From CAZUDO01 sp964618895 (GTDB lineage Bacteria > Desulfobacterota > Binatia > DP-6): a stretch of DNA of 64,000 bases. The stretch spans positions 30,849 through 94,848 of the forward strand of contig CAZUDO010000085.1 of the NCBI GenBank assembly GCA_964618895.1, in the 5' to 3' direction. Each line of letters begins with the position of its first letter. Position 1 is the first letter of the stretch. The notes below the pieces were generated by a model. It was given only the letters and a program-made list of their open reading frames with translations. It made no database searches and was not told the DNA's origin. Positions 58,344 through 64,000 of this stretch are shown here, piece by piece. The translations under genes were made by a program, and so were the position numbers.

Positions 58344-59720
58344 ATGGTTGACAAAGCCAGACAGCGCACTGCCTACGTCTGCCAGCAGTGCGGGCATGCC
58401 GCGCCGCGCTGGCTCGGCCAGTGTCCCGGGTGCAACGCCTGGAGCACGTTGGTAGAGGAGGCGCTCCCCGCGCCCCGAGCGCGCGCCGCCCGGCCGCCGC
58501 TGGCCGAGGGGGGCGGACCCCAAGCCCTCTCCGCGGTGACGACGAGCGCCACGCTGCGCCGGTCGACGGGTCTCGGCGAGTTGGACCGCGTCCTGGGCGG
58601 CGGGCTTGTGCGCGGCTCGCTGGTACTCATCGGTGGCGACCCGGGGATCGGGAAATCCACGCTGGCGCTGCAGGCGTGTGGGGCGCTCGCGGCGCAGGGC
58701 GGGACCGTGCTCTACGTCGCCGGCGAGGAGTCGCTGGAGCAGGTCCGGCTGCGCGCTGACCGGCTCGGCATCCCGACCGACGGCGTTCTCGTGCTGGCCG
58801 AGACCTCGGCCGAGGTGGTGGCCGCCACGATCCAGTCGTCCCGCCCGGTGGCCGTGGTCGTCGACTCGATCCAGACGCTCGCTACCAGCGCGCTCGCGTC
58901 GGCGCCGGGCAGTGTCGGGCAGGTACGGGAGTCGGCGGCGCTCCTGGTCGGCTGCTGCAAGGGGACGGGGGTGGCGTGCTTCCTGATCGGCCACGTCACC
59001 AAGGAAGGCACGCTGGCGGGGCCGCGCGTGCTCGAGCACCTGGTCGACACGGTCCTGTACTTCGAAGGTGACGGCGCGCACGCGCTCCGTGTGCTGCGCG
59101 CGGTCAAGAACCGCTTCGGGTCGACGAACGAAGTGGCGGTGTTCGAGATGGCCGAGGGCGGTCTGATCGAGGTGCCGAATCCGTCGGCGGCCTTCCTGGC
59201 CGAGCGCCCTGCGGGCGCGCCCGGGTCGGCCGTGTTCGCCACGCTCGAGGGGAGCCGTCCGATGCTGGTCGAGGTGCAGGCGTTGGTGTCGCGGTCCGGG
59301 CTCGCCATGCCGCGGCGCACGGCGATCGGCCTCGATCCCGGGCGGGTCGCCCTGCTGCTGGCAGTGCTGGAGAAACGCATGGGGATGGCGCTGCACGAGC
59401 AGGATGTCTTCCTGAACGTCGTCGGCGGATTGCGCATCGACGAGCCGGCGGCCGACCTGGCGGTGGTCGCGGCGGTCGCTTCGAGCGCCCGCGGGCGCCC
59501 GCTGGCGGACGACGTGGTGGTATGGGGTGAGGTGGGGCTGACGGGCGAGGTGCGGGCGGTCGCGCGCGCCGAAGCCCGCGCCCGCGAGGCCGCGCGACTT
59601 GGCTTCCGGCGCTGCGTCCTGCCCGCCGGGAACGCGCGCGGGCTCACGCCCCCGCCCGGGCTCGCGTGCGACGGCGTGGCCGCGCTCGATCAGCTGTTCA
59701 CCGCCCTGGCGCTCGCATGA
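58344..59720 (+). CDS. radA: DNA repair protein RadA (Sms)
   Basis: A 458-residue helicase-like protein of recombination and repair. It shows the N-terminal four-Cys zinc finger (CQQCGH and CPGCNAW), Walker A GGDPGIGKSTLALQAC near residue 92, the RadA motif KNRFGSTNE, and a C-terminal Lon-like domain (VVGGLRIDEPAADLAV). It helps branch migration by RecA. The start at 58344 follows AAGGATGG. Its stop overlaps the next gene by 4 bases. Confidence 0.95.
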   Translation: MVDKARQRTAYVCQQCGHAAPRWLGQCPGCNAWSTLVEEALPAPRARAARPPLAEGGGPQALSAVTTSATLRRSTGLGELDRVLGGGLVRGSLVLIGGDPGIGKSTLALQACGALAAQGGTVLYVAGEESLEQVRLRADRLGIPTDGVLVLAETSAEVVAATIQSSRPVAVVVDSIQTLATSALASAPGSVGQVRESAALLVGCCKGTGVACFLIGHVTKEGTLAGPRVLEHLVDTVLYFEGDGAHALRVLRAVKNRFGSTNEVAVFEMAEGGLIEVPNPSAAFLAERPAGAPGSAVFATLEGSRPMLVEVQALVSRSGLAMPRRTAIGLDPGRVALLLAVLEKRMGMALHEQDVFLNVVGGLRIDEPAADLAVVAAVASSARGRPLADDVVVWGEVGLTGEVRAVARAEARAREAARLGFRRCVLPAGNARGLTPPPGLACDGVAALDQLFTALALA

Positions 59721-61597
59721 CGGCACTCGTGCTCGTCGCCCTCAACGTGGGCCTGGCGGTGTTCTTCCTGGTCCTGATTACGCGTCCAGGGCTGCTCGGG
59801 TTCGCCAGGGGGGGGAAGTGGTACCTGACGTGGTTTTCGGTCGGGCTCATCACGTTGATGGACGAGCTCACGTCGGTCTTCTACGCCCCGGCCGAAGCGC
59901 ATCGGTTCATCGGCCGGGACGCTATCTTCTTCATCGCCGCCACGTCCCTGCTCATGCGCGTGCTGTCGAGCCGCATGGTCGAGATCGCGCGCATCCTGGA
60001 GCAGAACGACATCCGCGGCGGGGGCGTGTACTCGTTTTCGTACCTCGTGCTCGGGCCGGTGGCGTCGTTCGTGGCGGTGGCGTCGATCATGGTGTCGTAC
60101 ATCCTCACCGCCTGCATCTCGACGGTCAGCGCGGTGGTGAACGGCACGGCGTTCATCAACTTGAGCCCGGGCCTGGAGTACGGGATCATCCTGGCCGTCA
60201 TCTGGGGGGTGGCCGGCCTCAACATCCTCGGCATCCGCGAAAACGCGCGGGTCACGTTCGGCATCTTCATCGTGGCGGCGATCGTCATCCTGAATCTCAT
60301 CGCGCTCGGATTCCTGCATATGTCGGCGGCCAGCGCCGGGATCATCTGGGGCAGCGGCGAGAGCGTCGTACGCTCCGTGAGCGAGCGGGGGATTCCGCAT
60401 GCGGTGGCCGTGGTCACGATCGGGGTCGCCAGCTGCGTGCTGGCCTACTCGGGCATCGAGTCCGTGATCCAGACCGCCGGCCTGGTGCGGAGCTGGCGCG
60501 ACATCTCCAAGGCGTACTGGTTTCTGGCGCTGACGGTGGGCATCGTGACGCCGCTCATCTCGGCGCTCGCGCTGTCCGCGCCCATCGACTTCCACGCCCA
60601 CGAAGGCGACCTGATCGTCCACTGGGCGTCGATGGTCGGCAACGTGCCCTTCGGGGTGATCGTCGGGCTGGTCGGCAGCATCATCCTGGTGATGGCCGTG
60701 AACACTGCCTACGTCGCGTCGAGCGAGCTCCTCGAGCGGGTGGCGCACCGCTACCACTTCGGCTGGTTGACCGCGGCCAACCAGCGGGCGTCGCTCTACC
60801 GCATCCACATCCTGAACGCGCTCCTCTACACCGGCATCATCCTGCTCACCGCGGGCTCGCAGGCGATCCTGGCCGAGATGTACGCCGTGAGCCTGCTGGC
60901 GAGCTTCTGCATCAACATCGGCTGCCTGCTGATCTACCGCTACTTCCAGGGCACCAAGGAGATCCAGGACTACTACACGTCGCGCACGGTGACGCTCGTC
61001 CTGTGGGCGCTCCTGGTGGCGTGCTTCGTCTACCTGGCAGCCCACCGCCCGTACGGGACGGGGCTGTGGGCGGCGGTGGTGACCATGCTGCTCGCCGCCG
61101 GGGTGCCGTTCTCGCGCCGCTACGGGCCCGAGGTACAGCAGGTCCGGCGCAGCGACTACCCGATGGAGATGCTGCTCGCGCTCGGGGAGAGCGATGGCCC
61201 GCTGCACGTCTACTTCCGGCGTCCTGGCGAACGGGACATCGCCGACTCGTCGGGCGGGGCGGCCTTCATCACGCTGTTCTCGGCGCGCCAGGGCATGCCG
61301 CCCAAGCTCGCGCCGAACCACTACCGGTTCGCCCTCCAGGGTGGGAGCGTCTACCGCAGCATGACGGCGCTGCTCGCCCTCCTCGCCGAAGAGCTCGAGG
61401 GCCGTCCGGTGCACGTCCACTTCGGTTGGCCCACGTCGTCGTGGCTCGATCGCATGGCGGTCGGGGTGTTCGTGGCCAACCTGATGCAGCTCCCGAAGCA
61501 GTTCCCGAAGCTCACTTTCTCGATCGACTACACGGTGCCTGTGCCCACGCCGGAGCCGTCCGCGGCGGCGCAGGCCGCCGGGGCGTCGCCGGTGTGA
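59717..61597 (+). CDS. APC-superfamily amino acid permease-like transporter with a long C-terminal domain
   Basis: A 626-residue protein with about 12 transmembrane helices. The first helices have the APC-type unwound segment (LISLMDELTSVFYAP-like around residues 40-60) and a Ser/Gly-rich core. After the last helix, near residue 485, about 140 residues of soluble sequence follow (RRSDYPMEMLLALGESDG to HVHFGWPTSSWLDRM). That domain is unusual for the family and may regulate transport. The substrate is unknown. It overlaps radA by 4 bases. Confidence 0.8.
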   Translation: MTALVLVALNVGLAVFFLVLITRPGLLGFARGGKWYLTWFSVGLITLMDELTSVFYAPAEAHRFIGRDAIFFIAATSLLMRVLSSRMVEIARILEQNDIRGGGVYSFSYLVLGPVASFVAVASIMVSYILTACISTVSAVVNGTAFINLSPGLEYGIILAVIWGVAGLNILGIRENARVTFGIFIVAAIVILNLIALGFLHMSAASAGIIWGSGESVVRSVSERGIPHAVAVVTIGVASCVLAYSGIESVIQTAGLVRSWRDISKAYWFLALTVGIVTPLISALALSAPIDFHAHEGDLIVHWASMVGNVPFGVIVGLVGSIILVMAVNTAYVASSELLERVAHRYHFGWLTAANQRASLYRIHILNALLYTGIILLTAGSQAILAEMYAVSLLASFCINIGCLLIYRYFQGTKEIQDYYTSRTVTLVLWALLVACFVYLAAHRPYGTGLWAAVVTMLLAAGVPFSRRYGPEVQQVRRSDYPMEMLLALGESDGPLHVYFRRPGERDIADSSGGAAFITLFSARQGMPPKLAPNHYRFALQGGSVYRSMTALLALLAEELEGRPVHVHFGWPTSSWLDRMAVGVFVANLMQLPKQFPKLTFSIDYTVPVPTPEPSAAAQAAGASPV

Positions 61598-61606
61598 TCC
61601 CGCGTT

Positions 61607-62317
61607 CTAGGCCGGCCACCGCCAGTCACTGACCTGTACGCCAGAGCCCTCGACGCCGAGCGCGCCCACATACGGACCGTCCAGCGGGATGCGCGACAAC
61701 GAGAAGCGTCCGTCGACGGTGCCGCGTACGCGGGCATGAGCGGTCGGGCCGGCGGCGATGTCCGACACGTCGATCTCCGTCAGATCGCGGGAGATGCCCT
61801 CGCCGGTCGCCTTCAGGTAGGCTTCCTTGCCGGTCCACAGCGCGAAGAACGTCTCCTGCCGGGCGGCCGGAGGACGGCTCGCGAGGACCGCGCGCTCGGC
61901 GGGCGCGAAGAATCGCCTCGCGAGGCGTTCGACCGCCGTGGTGTCGCGCACGCGCTCGACGTCGATCCCGACCGCACGGCCGGATGCGACCGCCACCAGG
62001 GCGGCGTTGTGGGAGTGGGACAGGTTGAAGCAGAGCCCACCCTCCGCAAGGACGGGCTTGCCCTGTGGGCCGACGCGGAATTCCAGCGCGCCGGGCGCCC
62101 GGTCCAGGTAGCGCGCCAGAATCAGTCGCAACGAGCCGTGGGTCACGACGAACCGCCGGCGGTGCGAGGCGGCGCGGAAGCGTTCCGCGCGGGCGCGTTC
62201 GGCCGGAGCAAGAACGGCGCTCAGCGCAGCGACGTCCTCGCCCGGGGCCTCGAGCGCCAGACGCCACACATGCACGTCGTCGGGGCCGAGCCGGAGGGGG
62301 TCAGACGACACCGCCAC
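61607..62317 (-). CDS. 4'-phosphopantetheinyl transferase (Sfp-like)
   Basis: A 236-residue enzyme that puts the phosphopantetheine arm on carrier proteins. The motifs are GIDVERVRD near residue 115 and FALWTGKEAYLKATGEGI near residue 155, with the Asp and Glu that hold Mg and the Lys that assists. SHSHNAALVAVA precedes them. It may modify a carrier of fatty acid or polyketide synthesis. ATG 62317 lies 17 bases inside the end of the following hydrolase gene, so the two are coupled. Confidence 0.92.
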   Translation of the reverse strand: MAVSSDPLRLGPDDVHVWRLALEAPGEDVAALSAVLAPAERARAERFRAASHRRRFVVTHGSLRLILARYLDRAPGALEFRVGPQGKPVLAEGGLCFNLSHSHNAALVAVASGRAVGIDVERVRDTTAVERLARRFFAPAERAVLASRPPAARQETFFALWTGKEAYLKATGEGISRDLTEIDVSDIAAGPTAHARVRGTVDGRFSLSRIPLDGPYVGALGVEGSGVQVSDWRWPA

Positions 62318-63143
62318 CCTCGATCCGTTCGAGGAAGTCGCCGGCCAGGCGGGCCACCTCGTCCCGGTCGTGATCGATCGTGATCACGTGCCAGCTGTTC
62401 TCGAGCACGCGGGTCTCGACGGTGCGGGAGCCGAGCCGGCGTCGGAGCACGCCCAGGTTGGTGAGCGGGACGGTGTGGTCGTGCCGGCCGTGGAGTGCCA
62501 GGACGGGCTGCGTGACCTGCTCGAGCTCGCGTCGGACCACCGCCTGCAGGCGGAGGAGCTCGACGATGCCGGCCAGCGGGGTGGCGCGGTAGCTCGGACT
62601 CGCCGCGCGCACGACGGGATCGGCGACGTCGGGCCCGCGGTTTTCCTTCGGGAGGACGGCATATCGCCGCGCCAGCGGGGGGATGCGGCGGAGGAGCGGG
62701 ACGACGCGCAGGCGCCAGTCGTGGAGACGCAGCGGGGTGCCGCACAGGACCAGCGCCCCCACCGCCCGTGGCCGTGCGGCCGCCAGGTGGAGCGCGAGCA
62801 GGGCCCCCATCGACATCCCGACCACGGCCACCCGCGGTGCGATGCCCTGCAGCTCGGCCACGGCCTCGTCCACGGACGCGAGCCAGTCCTGCCAGCGCGT
62901 GCCGGCGAGGTCATCGATGTCCGTCCCGTGGCCGGCGAGCCGGACGGCGTGCACCGGAAACCCGCGCGCCGAGAGCGCCAGACCGAGCGGGCGCATCTCG
63001 TCGGGTGTGCCCGTGAAGCCGTGCACGAGGAGGCACCCGAGGGGGCGCGTTCCCGGCAGCGCGAAGCCGTCGACGTGCACGGTGGGAGCGGCGCGCGGCG
63101 CGATGGCGGTGGGCGGCGGGCGGCGGCCAGACTCCGCGGCCAC
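62301..63143 (-). CDS. Alpha/beta hydrolase (Est30-like carboxylesterase or thioesterase)
   Basis: A 280-residue enzyme of the alpha/beta fold. Catalytic triad in sequence: Ser in VVGMSMGALLAL (GxSxG), Asp in LHGRHDHTVPLTN, and His in ENSWHVITIDHD. The HG dipeptide LLVHGFTGTPDEM forms the oxyanion hole. It could be a carboxylesterase or thioesterase. It starts from GTG 63143; upstream is the isomerase gene, 7 bases away, in the same direction. Confidence 0.9.
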   Translation of the reverse strand: MAAESGRRPPPTAIAPRAAPTVHVDGFALPGTRPLGCLLVHGFTGTPDEMRPLGLALSARGFPVHAVRLAGHGTDIDDLAGTRWQDWLASVDEAVAELQGIAPRVAVVGMSMGALLALHLAAARPRAVGALVLCGTPLRLHDWRLRVVPLLRRIPPLARRYAVLPKENRGPDVADPVVRAASPSYRATPLAGIVELLRLQAVVRRELEQVTQPVLALHGRHDHTVPLTNLGVLRRRLGSRTVETRVLENSWHVITIDHDRDEVARLAGDFLERIEGGGVV

Positions 63144-63150
63144 GCCGGAC

Positions 63151-64000
63151 CTACCCGCGCGAGAGGGCGTCTACGCGGACGTCGAGGGCGCCGGCGCGCT
63201 GCGCCTGTTCCTTCAAGCTGCTCATGAAGGCGGCGACCGCCGCCGAGCGCTTCTGCTGCAGCATGCTGTCGCGTAGGGTGTCGCGGGCGGTGTCCAGGCC
63301 CGACATGTCGGCCGGCGTGTGGCTCTTGAGCGCGGCGACCACGGCATCGCCAGCGGCGACGTAGACCTTGGGCGCCAGCGGCGCCTCAGCGGTCAGCGGG
63401 AATGCGTCGGTGCGCAGGTCCTGTGACACGCCGATCCTCGGAATGGCGCCACCGCGGCGCTCGAAGGAGCCGGTCGTGTCGGTGGTGAGGCCGGCGTCGG
63501 CGGCGGTCTTCTCGAGGCCGACCTCCCTGGCGCGGGTGAGCAGGGTCTCGCCCTTTTCTTTGGCGAGCGCCTGGCCGCGTTCCCGACGGACATCCGCCTC
63601 GAGGCGGGCGCGGACCTGGTCGACGGGGGGCGTGAACGCCTCGGTGGGCTCGAACGGACTCAGCAGATAGACCGCGTCGTCGGCTTCCACGAGATCGCTC
63701 ACTTCGCCCGAGGCCAGGGCGAAGGCGGTTTCCGAGAAGTGCGGCACCGTGCCGAGCCCGGGCACTGTCCCGCCGGCGGCGAAGGCGGGGCTCTCCGCGA
63801 GCGGGCGGCTGCCGACCGCCTCGGCGAACGTCTTGCCCTGGACGACCGCGCTGCGATCGGCCTCGGCTTGCTTCCGCGCGAGGTCGAACGCGCGCTCCGC
63901 GCGCAGGGCGTCGAGAATCTGGTCGCGCACCTCGTCGAGCGGCTGGACGCCGGCCGGGCGCTTCTCGTCGACCTTGAGGATGTGGAAGCCGAACGGGGTC
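63151..64000 (-). CDS. PpiD/SurA-type peptidyl-prolyl isomerase, C-terminal part (cut by the window edge)
   Basis: The frame continues past the right edge. The first visible residues (TPFGFHILKVDEKRPAG) are the end of a PpiC-type rotamase domain, and the rest is a long helical region resembling the C-terminal chaperone half of PpiD-like proteins (QILDALRAERAFDLARKQAE). It should help fold envelope proteins in the periplasm. The N-terminus, membrane anchor and most of the isomerase domain lie outside the window. Confidence 0.85.
   Translation of the reverse strand, partial: TPFGFHILKVDEKRPAGVQPLDEVRDQILDALRAERAFDLARKQAEADRSAVVQGKTFAEAVGSRPLAESPAFAAGGTVPGLGTVPHFSETAFALASGEVSDLVEADDAVYLLSPFEPTEAFTPPVDQVRARLEADVRRERGQALAKEKGETLLTRAREVGLEKTAADAGLTTDTTGSFERRGGAIPRIGVSQDLRTDAFPLTAEAPLAPKVYVAAGDAVVAALKSHTPADMSGLDTARDTLRDSMLQQKRSAAVAAFMSSLKEQAQRAGALDVRVDALSRG

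Overview
This is a very GC-rich (roughly 70 % by eye), gene-dense bacterial chromosome segment. Genes are tightly packed and often overlap by 4 bases (ATGA, GTGA or TTGA). The gene mix is: paired acyl-CoA dehydrogenases, a methylamine dehydrogenase (mau) operon with a c-type cytochrome, secreted enzymes with Thr-rich linkers, Cys-rich and thrombospondin-type-3 repeats, an HpnL-like protein, DksA and small zinc-ribbon proteins. This points to a Gram-negative, aerobic, probably methylotrophic heterotroph of the former deltaproteobacterial radiation; Candidatus Binatota is my best guess. That placement is inference, since no rRNA gene or marker search was available.

Layout. 1-11.7 kb: a DUF4143-type ATPase, an amidohydrolase-fold protein on the minus strand, then a plus-strand run of HyuB, a flavin-fold oxidase, a membrane protein, enoyl-CoA hydratase, SDR, a coiled-coil protein, two acyl-CoA dehydrogenases and an acyl-CoA synthetase, followed by a small ferredoxin. 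This looks like a CoA-dependent catabolic cluster. 11.7-12.7 kb: a decayed island with a broken toxin-antitoxin locus and a cyclase fragment. 12.7-21 kb: nitronate monooxygenase, a secreted alpha/beta hydrolase, a large di-haem (DUF1111) protein with calcium-binding-type repeats, two membrane-lipid genes and a LolA-like periplasmic protein. 21-24.5 kb: small SH3/zinc-ribbon proteins, two membrane proteins and three gene remnants (SGNH hydrolase, Lnt, aldehyde dehydrogenase).

24.5-38.8 kb: enoyl-CoA hydratase/isomerase, GH3 glycosidase, a small monooxygenase, then the compact mauB-E-D-A-cytochrome c operon. It is followed by a copper-radical (galactose-oxidase-like) enzyme, a large di-haem peroxidase, a cytochrome P450 and two small proteins. 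The methylamine dehydrogenase would oxidise primary amines in the periplasm. The c-type cytochrome is the likely electron acceptor, since no amicyanin, mauF or typical-size mauG is present.

38.8-49.7 kb: a response regulator / XRE / hybrid histidine kinase module, then an overlapping row of a secreted repeat protein, a PHM-type copper monooxygenase-like protein with a CX4CH motif, a GT-C glycosyltransferase-like protein, a thermonuclease and a HicB-HTH protein; then tRNA-Ala(CGC). 49.7-64 kb: mostly housekeeping: a RecQ-like helicase, a 3D-domain protein, a palindromic repeat element, a thioredoxin-like protein, DksA, LarC, bioF-bioA-bioD, radA, an APC transporter, a phosphopantetheinyl transferase, an alpha/beta hydrolase and the C-terminal part of a PpiD/SurA-like isomerase running off the right edge.

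The strongest leads are the minimal mau operon next to a complete copper-radical oxidase and a large di-haem peroxidase, the secreted protein joining a possible haem site to a full PHM-type copper site, an 11-G tract inside a response regulator gene, and a roughly 285-bp palindromic element.
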